In this document: positions 51,943-62,289 of the stretch, piece by piece
How positions within the stretch are numbered: position 1 is the first letter of the stretch
Layout of the letters: every line of letters starts with the position of its first letter
Notes under the pieces: generated by a model
What the model saw: only the letters and a program-made list of their open reading frames with translations
Told to the model about the DNA's origin: nothing
The model's database searches: none
Assembly (NCBI RefSeq): GCF_001667885.1
Contig: NZ_LZJW01000073.1
Location: 1 to 63,496, forward strand
Direction of reading: 5' to 3'
Source of the DNA: Mycobacterium scrofulaceum
GTDB lineage: Bacteria; Actinomycetota; Actinomycetes; Mycobacteriales; Mycobacteriaceae
DNA: 63,496 bases
Made by a program: the position numbers and the translations under genes

Positions 51943-52175
51943 CCGCCTCCCCCGGTAGTCCGCACAGGGTCTATCGGCGTCATCGTATCCCCACCAAACA
52001 CCAGAAAGAGCTGGTTCACGGTACCTGAGGTATCGGTAGATGGCAAATAAGGCCCAGGCCGATATAGCTCAATGGAGCTGATCACGTGATGAATACAATT
52101 TTTCCGCACGATGAGTCGTCAACTGCGTTGGGGGATAACGACCGTCGCGCTCGGCTGAATTGCGGGACGGTGCGC
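51943..52175. other. Intergenic region between acyltransferase 4 and rmlC
   Basis: No gene is seen in these 233 bases. They are more AT-rich than their surroundings. They hold three short inverted repeats: TACCT-G-AGGTA (52022-52032), AGCTC-AATG-GAGCT (52066-52079) and the perfect 10-bp ATCACGTGAT (52081-52090). The acyltransferase promoter is probably here on the minus strand, and a terminator for rmlC transcripts may be too. An open frame from 52086 is antisense to rmlC. Confidence 0.5.
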
Positions 52176-52784
52176 TTATTTGTTGCGCAGTCCGTCAATG
52201 AAGTGCTGCGTTTCTTCCCACCGGGGCAAAAGTCCAGCGGCGCGAACTTCTTCGAAGCTGGGTGCGGCGGCATCACGCTCGGACAGGCTGGGCGCGACCC
52301 CGTTCACCAGCGGCCAGTCGACGCCGATCGTCTGATCGGTCGCGCAAATGGTGTGCTCGCGTTTGGGGTTGTATTCGGCGGAACACAGATACATCACGGT
52401 CGAATCGTCCTGCAGGGCAAGGAATCCGTGGCCCAGACCTTCGGAAAGGTATATGGTCCTGCGGTCCTTATCGTCGAGCAGCACCGAATCCCACTGCCCG
52501 AACGTCGGCGAACCCTCCCGGATATCCACCACGACGTCGAAGACCGCGCCGCGCACGCAAGTCACGTATTTGGCCTGGCTGGGCGGCAGCTCGGCGAAGT
52601 GCAGGCCGCGCAACACACCGGCGGCCGAAACCGAGCAGTTCGCCTGCCGGACATCCAGGCGGTGACCGACGAACTCGGTGAAGTCGCGGTCGGTGAGCCA
52701 TTCGAAGAACAATCCCCGGGAATCGCCGTGAATGGCGGGCGTGATCTCCCACGCGCCGGGGACGGCGAGTTCGCGCACCTTCAT
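52176..52784 (-). CDS. rmlC: dTDP-4-dehydrorhamnose 3,5-epimerase
   Basis: A 202-aa cupin epimerase (MKVRELAVPGAWEITPAIHG). HGDSRGLFFEWLTD, the catalytic His in GVLRGLHFAELPPSQAKYVT and EGLGHGFLAL match RmlC and the length equals the M. tuberculosis enzyme. It converts dTDP-4-keto-6-deoxyglucose to the L-lyxo form for rhamnose. ATG 52784 lies one base after the rmlB stop; a GTG at 52796 is rejected because it lies within rmlB. Confidence 0.97.
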   Translation of the reverse strand: MKVRELAVPGAWEITPAIHGDSRGLFFEWLTDRDFTEFVGHRLDVRQANCSVSAAGVLRGLHFAELPPSQAKYVTCVRGAVFDVVVDIREGSPTFGQWDSVLLDDKDRRTIYLSEGLGHGFLALQDDSTVMYLCSAEYNPKREHTICATDQTIGVDWPLVNGVAPSLSERDAAAPSFEEVRAAGLLPRWEETQHFIDGLRNK

Positions 52785-52785
52785 C

Positions 52786-53790
<1,005 letters not shown>

Positions 53791-53807
53791 CTAACCGAGG
53801 GAGTCGG

Positions 53808-54674
53808 TCAGCTTGCGGGAGTCAGCCCCAGCGGCCCGGCCAATTCACCCAGCGCCGCGACCAGCGCGTCGTCGTTCTGGCTGTCCAGCACCTGGATGGC
53901 CACGTGGTCGGCCCCCGCGTCGCAGTGCTCGCGGAGTCGCTGCGCGATGGCCTCCGGGGTGCCGTACGCGACGACCGCGTCGATGAGCCGGTCGCTGCCC
54001 GGCTTGCGGACGTCGGCTTCGGTGAACCCGAGCCGCAGCCAGTTGTTCACGTAGTTGCTCAGGTCCAGGTAGAAGTCGGCGTACCTGCGCCCGATGGTGC
54101 GGGCCTGGTCCGCGTCCGTGGTGAGCACCACCTTGTGTTCTGGCGCCAGGAACACCGAACCGCCCAGCTGCTCGCGCGCCTTGGCCGTGTGTTCCGGCGT
54201 GGTCAGATACGGGTGCGCGCCGGCGCTGCGTTCGGCGGCCAGCCGCAACACGCGGGGTCCGAGCGCGGCGAGCACGCGGCGGCTGGTGGGCACCATCGCG
54301 GCGTCGAGCTCGTCGAGGTAGGAGGCCAGCGCGTCGTACGGCTTGACGTACTCCTGGGTGTGCTCGGGATGTCCGACGCCGACCCCCAGCAAAAACCTTC
54401 CGGGATAAGCCTTTTCGATGCGCTGGAAGGACTGCGCGACGGCCGGGGCCGGCGCGGTCCAGATGTTGATGATCCCCGTTGCCAGTTGCAGCGAGGTGGT
54501 CTGCGCCAGGGCCGGCTCCACCCACGACAGCTCGGCGTCCGGCGAACCGCCGATCCAGGCCGCGCCGTAGCCGAGCGACTCGATTCGAGCCGCCAGTTCT
54601 GGCGTGATGGATCGGTTCGGCAGCCAGACGCCGAACCGGCCCAGGTCGGGTTTAAGTGCTACTGCCTCGGTCAT
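53808..54674 (-). CDS. LLM-class F420-dependent oxidoreductase (1 of a tandem pair)
   Basis: A 288-aa luciferase-like protein: FGVWLPNRSITPELAARIES, WIGGSPDAELSWVEPALAQT, LQLATGIINIWT and FLLGVGVGHPEHTQEY. It matches the gene located between rmlB and infA in M. tuberculosis. It is a close paralogue of the next gene, 21 bases upstream. The physiological substrate is unknown. Confidence 0.87.
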   Translation of the reverse strand: MTEAVALKPDLGRFGVWLPNRSITPELAARIESLGYGAAWIGGSPDAELSWVEPALAQTTSLQLATGIINIWTAPAPAVAQSFQRIEKAYPGRFLLGVGVGHPEHTQEYVKPYDALASYLDELDAAMVPTSRRVLAALGPRVLRLAAERSAGAHPYLTTPEHTAKAREQLGGSVFLAPEHKVVLTTDADQARTIGRRYADFYLDLSNYVNNWLRLGFTEADVRKPGSDRLIDAVVAYGTPEAIAQRLREHCDAGADHVAIQVLDSQNDDALVAALGELAGPLGLTPAS

Positions 54675-54695
54675 GTACGTCCCCTCCCGGGTCTG

Positions 54696-55538
54696 CTAGT
54701 TCAGTCCGAGCGGCCCCGCCAACTCCGCCAATGCCGGCACCAGGTTTTCATCCTTGGTCAGGACCTGCACGGGCACGTGGTCGGCGCCCGCGTCGAGGTG
54801 CTCCTTCAACCGGGCCGCGATCGCCTCCGGCGTGCCGTAAGCGACCAACGAGTCGATCAGGCGGTCGCTGCCCGGCTTGGTGACTTCCTCGTCGGTGAAT
54901 CCGAGCCGCTTCCAGTTGTTGCGATAATTGGCGAGCTGGAAGTAGATGTCGAGCGCCCTGCGGCCCACCGTACGGGCCTTCTCTACGTCGGTGGTCAGCA
55001 CGGCCTTGTGTTCGGGCGCCAGGAACGCCGACGGGCCGATCAGCTCGCGGGCCCGCGCGGTGTGTTCGGGGGTGGTGAGGTACGGGTGCGCCCCGGCGGC
55101 GCGCTCCGCGGACAGCTTGAGCACGCGCGGGCCGAGCGCGGCCACCACGCGGCGGTTGGCGGGCACGCCGTAGTCGTCGAGCTGCTGCAGGTACTCCGCC
55201 AGCGCGTCGTAGGGCTTGCGGTACTCGGCGTGCGCCTCGGGATGGCCGACGCCGATGCCCAGCAGGAAGCGGCCGGGGTAGGCCGCCTCGATGCGGTGGA
55301 ACGACTCGGCCACCGGCTTGGCCGCGGCCGTCCAGATGTTGACGATGCCGGTGGCGACCTGCAGGGTGGTCGTCGCTTCGAGGATGGGCTCCACCCAGGC
55401 CAGCTCGGCCGGCGGCGAGCCGCCCACCCAGACGGCCCCATAACCCAGGGCTTCGATGTCTTTGGCTTGTTCAGGCGTGACGCCGCGTCCGAACGATCCG
55501 AACCGGCCGAGGTTGGGCTTGCTCGCTGCATCGGTCAT
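54696..55538 (-). CDS. LLM-class F420-dependent oxidoreductase (2 of a tandem pair)
   Basis: A 280-aa paralogue from ATG 55538 (MTDAASKPNLGRFGSFGRGV) with AVWVGGSPPAELAWVEPILE, LQVATGIVNIWTAAA and FLLGIGVGHPEAHAEY. The duplicate appears additional to the M. tuberculosis order. It is 29 bases downstream of the histidine kinase and could share its transcript. A frame extending to 55913 lies within the kinase. Confidence 0.87.
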   Translation of the reverse strand: MTDAASKPNLGRFGSFGRGVTPEQAKDIEALGYGAVWVGGSPPAELAWVEPILEATTTLQVATGIVNIWTAAAKPVAESFHRIEAAYPGRFLLGIGVGHPEAHAEYRKPYDALAEYLQQLDDYGVPANRRVVAALGPRVLKLSAERAAGAHPYLTTPEHTARARELIGPSAFLAPEHKAVLTTDVEKARTVGRRALDIYFQLANYRNNWKRLGFTDEEVTKPGSDRLIDSLVAYGTPEAIAARLKEHLDAGADHVPVQVLTKDENLVPALAELAGPLGLN

Positions 55539-55567
55539 GGTTGTTCCCAACCGGTGCGGCGGTGGAC

Positions 55568-57058
55568 CTATTCCGCTTCCGCGGGCTCCGGGTCGGCGAC
55601 CGGCGGGACCTCGAGCGGCAGCAGCACGATGAACCGGGTGTCGCCGGGCACCGATTCCACGCGCAGGTCCCCGCGATGCTTCTTGACGACGATGTTGAAC
55701 GCGAGGTCCAGCCCCAGCCCGGTGCCCTCGCCGAACGGCTTGGTGGTGAAGAACGGCTCGAAGATGTGCTCGCGCACGTCCTCGGGCACCCCGGGGCCGG
55801 TGTCGCAGATCTCGACGCGGACCATGTTCTCGCCCTCCCGGCAGGTGCGGACGGTCAGCGTGCCGCCCTGGTCGCGCATCGCGGCGATGGCGTTGTCGAT
55901 GATGTTGGTCCACACCTGGTTGAGATCGCCTGGGTAGCAGGGGATTTCGGGAAGCGACTGGTCGAAATCCTTCACCAGGGTGATCGATTTAGCGTCCCTG
56001 CTGCCGTCCTTGGTCAACCGGTCGGCGAACATCACCAGGGTGCTGCGCAGCAGTTCGTGGACGTTGGCCACCTGGAACGGGGCCCGGTCAAGCTGCGAAT
56101 ACTGCTTGGCGTCGGCGACCAACGCCGAAATCCGTTTGCTCGCTTCGAGAATCTGGTTCATCAGCAGCTCGCTCTCGATGGTGTAGTTGATCCACCGGAT
56201 CGCCTCCTCCAACGATGTCGACGCGAGTTCCTCGCTGACCGTGGAAATCCGCTCCAGCCAGTCGGTGTCGATGCCGCCTTCGACGAAGGTCGGCGCGATG
56301 TCCCAGCCGCCCTCGACACCGTGCTCTTCCAGCCAGTCGCCGACGGCGTCCTCGCGGTCGGCGGTTTCCATCGCGCTCAGGTGCTCCGTGGCCGACTTCG
56401 CGACCTGCTCGGCCACCCCCTGCTGGAGGTGGACCAGGGCGCTGAGCGCCTCGGGGCTGACGGTGCCGTCGGCGAGCATGGCCAGCTTGCCCCGCATGCC
56501 GGCGACCCGGCCGCGCAGGTCGGCCGCCGCGCGGGCGATCGCCGCCGCGGGGTTGTTCAGCTGATGGGTCAGCCCGGCCGACAGCCGGCCCAGCGCGAGC
56601 AGCTTCTCCCGGTTGTCGATGATCCGCCGGGTCCGGTCGGTGCCGACGGCGATGCCGTCGAGCAGGTGGACGGCCATCGGGAACTGGTCCCTCATGAACT
56701 GGGCGAACACCGGGGCGTCCATCACGAAGAACCGCGACGGCTTGGTCACGTGCACCGAGGCGTCGTAGCTCTTCTGCTTCCCGCCGGTGAACGCCCGCCA
56801 GGCGCCGCAGTACACGCCGCGTTGCGAGGTGCGGTTGGTTTCGATGTCCTGGCCGCCGGAGAGCTTGGACATGGTCAACTCGCCCTCGATGAGGACGTAG
56901 AAGCAGGTCGCCGGCTCGCCCTCGACGCAGATCGGGCCCGGCTCGTAGTTCTCGATGTGACCCGCTGCGCACAACACCGCGAGCTGCTCGTCGGTGAGCG
57001 CCTCGAACAGGAACAGGCTGCGCAACTCGTCGGGCTCGCACGGCGTCTTGGCGGTCAT
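55568..57058 (-). CDS. Cyclic-nucleotide-domain histidine kinase
   Basis: A 496-aa soluble sensor kinase. Residues 10-130 form a cNMP-binding-type barrel (LFLFEALTDEQLAVLCAAG; CFYVLIEGELTMSK; GVYCGAWRAFTGG). The phospho-acceptor is His165 in LSAGLTHQLNNPAAAI. The ATPase has the N-box NQVWTNIIDNAIAAM, G1 ICDTGPGVPED and GEGTGLGLDLAFNIV. No transmembrane segment is seen. It ends eight bases before its likely partner in transcription order, the receiver-reductase gene at 57067. Confidence 0.9.
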   Translation of the reverse strand: MTAKTPCEPDELRSLFLFEALTDEQLAVLCAAGHIENYEPGPICVEGEPATCFYVLIEGELTMSKLSGGQDIETNRTSQRGVYCGAWRAFTGGKQKSYDASVHVTKPSRFFVMDAPVFAQFMRDQFPMAVHLLDGIAVGTDRTRRIIDNREKLLALGRLSAGLTHQLNNPAAAIARAAADLRGRVAGMRGKLAMLADGTVSPEALSALVHLQQGVAEQVAKSATEHLSAMETADREDAVGDWLEEHGVEGGWDIAPTFVEGGIDTDWLERISTVSEELASTSLEEAIRWINYTIESELLMNQILEASKRISALVADAKQYSQLDRAPFQVANVHELLRSTLVMFADRLTKDGSRDAKSITLVKDFDQSLPEIPCYPGDLNQVWTNIIDNAIAAMRDQGGTLTVRTCREGENMVRVEICDTGPGVPEDVREHIFEPFFTTKPFGEGTGLGLDLAFNIVVKKHRGDLRVESVPGDTRFIVLLPLEVPPVADPEPAEAE

Positions 57059-57066
57059 GGCCCCTC

Positions 57067-58752
57067 CTAGCTCTCGGCCAGGTAGCGGTGCACCAGCATG
57101 ACGGCCATCGACCCCTCGCCGACCGCGGCCGCGACGCGCTTGGCCGACTCGGCGCGCACGTCGCCGGTGGCGAAGACGCCCGGCACGCTGGTCTCCAAGT
57201 GATGCGGCGGGCGGTCGAGCGTCCACCCGCACACGTTGCGCAGGTCCGGCCCGGTGAGGACGAAGCCATGGTTGTCGCGGGCGAGCACCCCGTCCAGCCA
57301 CTCGGTGCGCGGCGCGGCGCCGATGAAAATGAACATTCGGGCGCAGGTGACGTCCTCGGTTTCCCCGGTCTGGTTGTCCACCAGGGTCAGCCGCTCCAGG
57401 TGATCGGCGCCGACCGCGCGCCGCACCTCGGTGCAGGTGCGCACGGTGATGTTGGGCCGCTGCTGGATCTGCTGGATGAGGTAGTACGACATCGAGGCAT
57501 CCAGCGACGGGGCGCGCACCACGATGGTCACGGATTTGGCTTCGCGCGACAGGTACATCGCGGCCTGGCCGGCGGAGTTGGCCCCGCCGACGACGTAGAC
57601 CTCCTCGCCCGCGCATTCCGACGCGATCGAGACGGCCGCGCCGTAGTAGACGCCCTTGCCGGTCAGCTCGCCGCAGCCCTCGGCTTGATGCTCGCGGTAG
57701 GTGACGCCGGTGGCCAGGATGACGGCGTGCGCGTCGATCGAGCCGCCGTCGGCGAACCGCACGGTGCGCTTGGGGCCGTTGACCTCCAGCGCGGTCGCGG
57801 TGCGGGCGGTGATCAGCTCGGCGCCGAACTTCTCGGCCTGCCTGCGGGCGCGGTCGGCCAACTGGCCGCCCGACACGCCGTCGGGGAAGCCCAGGTAGTT
57901 CTCGATGCGTGAGCTCTGGCCGGCCTGCCCGCCGGTCGCGGTGCGCTCGATGAGGACCGTGCGCAAGCCCTCGGAGGCGCCGTAGACGGCGGCGGCCAGG
58001 CCCGCGGGGCCGCCGCCGATGACGATCAGGTCGTAGAACTCCTGCGACGGCGTGGTGGTCAGACCCAGAGTGTCGGCCAGCTGCGCGTCGGTGGGTTCGA
58101 CCAGCGTGTCACCGCGTTCGGTGACGACGACGGGCAGCCGCAGGCCGTCCTCGCCGGCGGCCTTCAGCAGCCGCTCGCCGTCGGGTTCGTCGGCCATGAA
58201 CCACGAGTAGTGCAGCCCGTTGCGGGCCAGGAAGTCGCGCACCTGCCAGGACCGCTCCGACCAGCGGTGCCCGATCACCTTGGTGTGCGGGATCGGGTGT
58301 TCGGGCGCCGAGCGCCAGGCCTCCAGCAGACCGTCGATGACGGGGTAGAACTTCTCCTGCGGCGGATCCCACGGCTTGAGCAGGTAGTGGTCCAGGTCGA
58401 CGACGTTGATCGCGTCGATGGCGGCGTGGGTGTCGGCGTAGGCGGTCAGCAGCACCCGCCGCGCGGCGGGGTACAGGTCCATCGCCTGCTCCAGGAATTC
58501 GATGCCGCTCATCTGCGGCATCCGGTAGTCGGCGATCAGCACGGCGACGGTCTCACCGCGCAGCTTGAGCTCCTTGAGCGTGTCCAGGGCGTCCGGGCCC
58601 GACTCGGCGCGCACGATGCGGTGCCGGTCGCCGTATTGGCGGCGAAGGTCGCGGGCGACCGCGCGGGATACCGAGGGATCGTCGTCGACGGTCAGCAACA
58701 CCGGCTTGCGAGGCGCGGCGGTGGGTTCTGCAGGAGTCGCGGGGCTCGTCAT
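57067..58752 (-). CDS. Receiver domain fused to a thioredoxin-reductase-like flavoprotein
   Basis: A 561-aa three-part protein. Residues 18-130 are a CheY-like receiver (VDDDPS, phospho-acceptor Asp75 in IADYRMPQMSG, Lys126). Residues 150-225 look like a glutaredoxin fold whose CxxC place reads RWSERSW. Residues 238-561 are a thioredoxin-reductase module with FAD motif IVIGGGPAGLAAAVYG and NAD(P)H motif VVGGANSAGQAAMY, but GAAV stands where the redox CxxC should be (about 371-374). Phosphorylation by the adjacent kinase could gate flavin chemistry; this is inference. Confidence 0.88.
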   Translation of the reverse strand: MTSPATPAEPTAAPRKPVLLTVDDDPSVSRAVARDLRRQYGDRHRIVRAESGPDALDTLKELKLRGETVAVLIADYRMPQMSGIEFLEQAMDLYPAARRVLLTAYADTHAAIDAINVVDLDHYLLKPWDPPQEKFYPVIDGLLEAWRSAPEHPIPHTKVIGHRWSERSWQVRDFLARNGLHYSWFMADEPDGERLLKAAGEDGLRLPVVVTERGDTLVEPTDAQLADTLGLTTTPSQEFYDLIVIGGGPAGLAAAVYGASEGLRTVLIERTATGGQAGQSSRIENYLGFPDGVSGGQLADRARRQAEKFGAELITARTATALEVNGPKRTVRFADGGSIDAHAVILATGVTYREHQAEGCGELTGKGVYYGAAVSIASECAGEEVYVVGGANSAGQAAMYLSREAKSVTIVVRAPSLDASMSYYLIQQIQQRPNITVRTCTEVRRAVGADHLERLTLVDNQTGETEDVTCARMFIFIGAAPRTEWLDGVLARDNHGFVLTGPDLRNVCGWTLDRPPHHLETSVPGVFATGDVRAESAKRVAAAVGEGSMAVMLVHRYLAES

Positions 58753-58826
58753 CGGGGTTAAGTATGCCCTCGTCAGGGCGCCGGCGGCAGGTCGAGGAGG
58801 GCCGCCGGATTTCGCTGCCGGCGATT

Positions 58827-58855
58827 TTGGGTCGAGGGGCCTGACCAGGTATCGT
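58827..58855 (+). promoter_or_regulatory. Sigma-A-type promoter of infA-rpmJ
   Basis: TTGGGT (58827-58832), 17-nt spacer and TATCGT (58850-58855). The leader to infA is about 140 nt. The remainder of the gap 58753-59004 holds no gene. Confidence 0.5.
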
Positions 58856-59004
58856 GGGACAACGGTGCGTCAACCGCGCCGACTTTTTGCGTGCCCTGTC
58901 TGAGGAATTTCCTGTAACCGGCCCACGTTTCTAGTCGGGCGAATGCTGCGCCGGTAAGGGCGCACAAAGGATACGAAACCAAAGACGAGGATTGCTGAAA
59001 AGTT

Positions 59005-59226
59005 ATGGCCAAGAAGGACGGTGCCATAGAGGTCGAGGGCCGCGTGGTCGAGCCCCTGCCCAATGCGATGTTCCGCATTGAGCTGGAGAACGGTCACAAG
59101 GTGCTCGCCCACATCAGCGGCAAGATGCGGCAGCACTACATCCGCATCCTGCCCGAGGACCGGGTGGTGGTGGAGCTGTCTCCCTACGACCTGTCCCGGG
59201 GCCGCATCGTGTACCGGTACAAGTAA
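59005..59226 (+). CDS. infA: Translation initiation factor IF-1
   Basis: A 73-aa S1-fold protein, [20 protein letters not shown], with [20 protein letters not shown] and the [20 protein letters not shown] end. It binds the A site during initiation. Length and sequence are those of all mycobacteria. rpmJ follows after 41 bases. Confidence 0.98.
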
Positions 59227-59267
59227 GCCCGCATCAGAACAACGAGAAAGAACAGGATCGAACAGCC

Positions 59268-59381
59268 GTGAAGGTGAACCCCAGCGTCAAGCCAATCTGT
59301 GACAAGTGCAGGGTGATCCGTCGGCATGGGCGGGTCATGGTGATCTGCTCCGATCCGCGCCACAAGCAGCGCCAGGGCTAG
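59268..59381 (+). CDS. rpmJ: 50S ribosomal protein L36
   Basis: A 37-aa zinc-ribbon protein starting at GTG 59268 ([20 protein letters not shown]), with ligands in ICDKC and [12 protein letters not shown]. Usually the shortest ribosomal protein of the operon. Its TAG is the last triplet before the first palindromic repeat of the following gap. Confidence 0.96.
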
Positions 59382-59432
59382 TGGCGATCGCAAGCGCGGC
59401 GTAGCCGGGCGCAGCGGGTCGCCAGGATCCAT
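59381..59432. repeat. Palindromic repeat, copy B (tandem)
   Basis: GTGGCGA (59381-59387) opens the unit, with TCGCC at 59419-59423 as the pairing arm, and a GCGCGGCGTAGCCGGGCGC core. The unit recurs with a 53-bp period as copy C. Confidence 0.7.
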
Positions 59433-59433
59433 A

Positions 59434-59488
59434 GTGGCGATCGCAAGCGCGGCGTAGCCGGGCGCAGCGGGTCGCCACGATCCATCGA
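59434..59488. repeat. Palindromic repeat, copy C (tandem)
   Basis: GTGGCGA (59434-59440) pairs perfectly with TCGCCAC (59472-59478). The core is the same as copy B, and the GATCCATCGAGC tail resembles copy A (CATCGAGC at 19679-19686). As RNA it would form a strong hairpin between rpmJ and rpsM and may attenuate or process the transcript. Confidence 0.7.
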
Positions 59489-59534
59489 GCGCGGCCCTGC
59501 CCCACACAACTGAATGCAGACCTCCCAGTACCAC

Positions 59535-59593
59535 TGAACGGATAGGCCGTTCATCCACGCCCGGACGGAGGCCGGGCCCCGCCTCAAGGCGGG
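59535..59593 (+). promoter_or_regulatory. Structured leader upstream of rpsM (three stem-loops)
   Basis: Three adjacent hairpins: TGAACGG-ATAGG-CCGTTCA (59535-59553), CCCGG-7-CCGGG (59560-59576) and CCCGCCT-CA-AGGCGGG (59578-59593). They precede the AAGAGGA ribosome-binding site (59624-59630) of rpsM. In E. coli ribosomal protein S4 represses this operon by binding the rpsM leader; whether these structures do so here is unknown. Confidence 0.5.
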
Positions 59594-59640
59594 AACGGAC
59601 TGGGATCAGACCTCCGCCTAGAAAAGAGGAAACGCCACCT

Positions 59641-60015
59641 ATGGCTCGATTAGTAGGCGTCGATCTGCCGCGCGACAAGCGGATGGAGATCGCGCTGACC
59701 TACATCTTCGGCGTCGGCCGTACCCGGTCGAACGAGATCCTGGCAGCGACGGGGATCGACAAGGACCTGCGCACCCGGGACCTGACCGACGACCAGCTGA
59801 CCCACTTGCGTGACTACATCGAAGCGAACCTCAAGGTTGAGGGCGACCTGCGCCGCGAGGTGCAGGCCGACATTCGCCGCAAGATCGAGATCGGCTGCTA
59901 CCAGGGCCTGCGGCACCGCCGCGGCCTGCCGGTGCGCGGCCAGCGGACCAAGACCAACGCGCGCACCCGCAAGGGCCCGAAGCGCACCATCGCAGGCAAG
60001 AAGAAGGCCAGGTAA
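59641..60015 (+). CDS. rpsM: 30S ribosomal protein S13
   Basis: A 124-aa S13 ([20 protein letters not shown]) with [16 protein letters not shown] and the C-terminal [20 protein letters not shown] tail that reaches the decoding site. It opens the rpsM-rpsK-rpsD-rpoA-rplQ operon. The gap before it, 259 bp, holds two palindromic repeats and three stem-loops and no gene. Confidence 0.98.
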   Translation: MARLVGVDLPRDKRMEIALTYIFGVGRTRSNEILAATGIDKDLRTRDLTDDQLTHLRDYIEANLKVEGDLRREVQADIRRKIEIGCYQGLRHRRGLPVRGQRTKTNARTRKGPKRTIAGKKKAR

Positions 60016-60021
60016 TCGGAC

Positions 60022-60438
60022 ATGCCACCAGCCAAGAAGGCAGCCTCTGCCCCCAAGAAGGGGCAGAAGACCCGCAAGCGGGAAAAGAAGAACATCCCGC
60101 ACGGTGCCGCCCACATCAAGAGCACCTTCAACAACACGATCGTGAGCATCACCGACCCCCAGGGCAACGTCATCGCCTGGGCGTCGTCGGGCCACGTCGG
60201 CTTCAAGGGCTCGCGCAAGTCCACCCCGTTCGCCGCTCAGCTGGCCGCCGAGAACGCGGCGCGCAAGGCGCAGGAGCACGGCGTGCGCAAGGTCGACGTG
60301 TTCGTCAAGGGCCCGGGCTCGGGCCGGGAGACGGCGATCCGCTCGCTGCAGGCCGCGGGCCTCGAGGTCGGCGCGATCTCCGACGTCACCCCGCAGCCCC
60401 ACAACGGCTGCCGTCCGCCGAAGCGCAGAAGGGTCTAG
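60022..60438 (+). CDS. rpsK: 30S ribosomal protein S11
   Basis: A 138-aa S11 with a Lys-rich N-terminal tail, THE core [20 protein letters not shown] and the [16 protein letters not shown] end. It lies in the 30S platform and binds 16S rRNA near the E site. Six bases after rpsM. Confidence 0.98.
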   Translation: MPPAKKAASAPKKGQKTRKREKKNIPHGAAHIKSTFNNTIVSITDPQGNVIAWASSGHVGFKGSRKSTPFAAQLAAENAARKAQEHGVRKVDVFVKGPGSGRETAIRSLQAAGLEVGAISDVTPQPHNGCRPPKRRRV

Positions 60439-60449
60439 GAGAACAGATC

Positions 60450-61055
60450 ATGGCTCGTTACACCGGACCCATCACCCGCAAGTCGCGCCGGCTGCGCACC
60501 GACCTGGTCGGTGGCGACCAGGCGTTCGAGAAGCGTCCCTACCCGCCAGGCCAGCACGGCCGCGCGCGGATCAAGGAGAGCGAATACCTGCAGCAGCTGC
60601 AGGAGAAGCAGAAGGCCCGCTTCACCTACGGCGTCATGGAGAAGCAGTTCCGCCGCTACTACGAAGAGGCCACCCGGCAGCCCGGCAAGACGGGTGAGGA
60701 GCTGCTCAAGATCCTGGAAAGCCGGCTGGACAACGTCGTGTACCGCGCGGGGCTGGCCCGCACGCGCCGGATGGCCCGCCAGCTGGTCAGCCACGGCCAC
60801 TTCAGCGTCAACGGCGTGCACGTCAACGTGCCCAGCTACCGGGTGTCGCAGTACGACATCATCGACGTGCGGGACGGCTCGCTGAACACGGTGCCGTTCC
60901 AGATCGCGCGAGAGACGGCGGGCGACCGCCCGATCCCGAGCTGGCTGCAGGTGGTTGGCGAGCGCCAGCGCATCCTGATCCACCAGCTGCCCGAGCGGGC
61001 GCAGATCGACGTGCCGCTCGCCGAGCAGCTGATCGTCGAGTTCTACTCGAAGTAA
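60450..61055 (+). CDS. rpsD: 30S ribosomal protein S4
   Basis: A 201-aa S4 (MARYTGPITRKSRRLRTDLV) with the S4 RNA-binding domain LDNVVYRAGLARTRRMARQL and VSHGHFSVNGVHVNVPSYRV. It lacks the zinc Cys cluster of the C+ form, which mycobacteria also omit. S4 nucleates 30S assembly and in several bacteria represses this operon. Confidence 0.98.
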   Translation: MARYTGPITRKSRRLRTDLVGGDQAFEKRPYPPGQHGRARIKESEYLQQLQEKQKARFTYGVMEKQFRRYYEEATRQPGKTGEELLKILESRLDNVVYRAGLARTRRMARQLVSHGHFSVNGVHVNVPSYRVSQYDIIDVRDGSLNTVPFQIARETAGDRPIPSWLQVVGERQRILIHQLPERAQIDVPLAEQLIVEFYSK

Positions 61056-61101
61056 CGGACTTTCGGGCCGCCCGGCTCGAAACCCAAACGGCATCAAATA
61101 G

Positions 61102-62175
<1,074 letters not shown>

Positions 62176-62289
62176 TCAGCCCGGTGACGATGCGGCCGTG
62201 CAGCGGCCGCTGAGGAACTGGACACAACTAAAGACGTCCGTCCCGGCCCTACCTGATACGGGGGTCGGCCCCACTTAGGAGATAGTGCA

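Noticed and set aside
52013..52018. Minus-strand TGAACC upstream of the acyltransferases as a SigL promoter
   Set aside because: At 16 or 17 nt the hexamer reads TGGTGG or GGTGGG, without CGT.
52058..52092. tRNA-like sequence (TATAGCTCAATGGAGC) upstream of rmlC
   Set aside because: The D-stem-like GCTC/GAGC has only a four-base loop, and no anticodon arm, T arm (GGTTCRA) or matching acceptor follows.
59275..59280. TGAACC inside rpmJ
   Set aside because: It lies in coding sequence and no CGT follows at the right distance.
59381..59488. Two 53-bp direct repeats as a CRISPR fragment
   Set aside because: The repeat is contiguous without variable spacers, and no cas gene is nearby.
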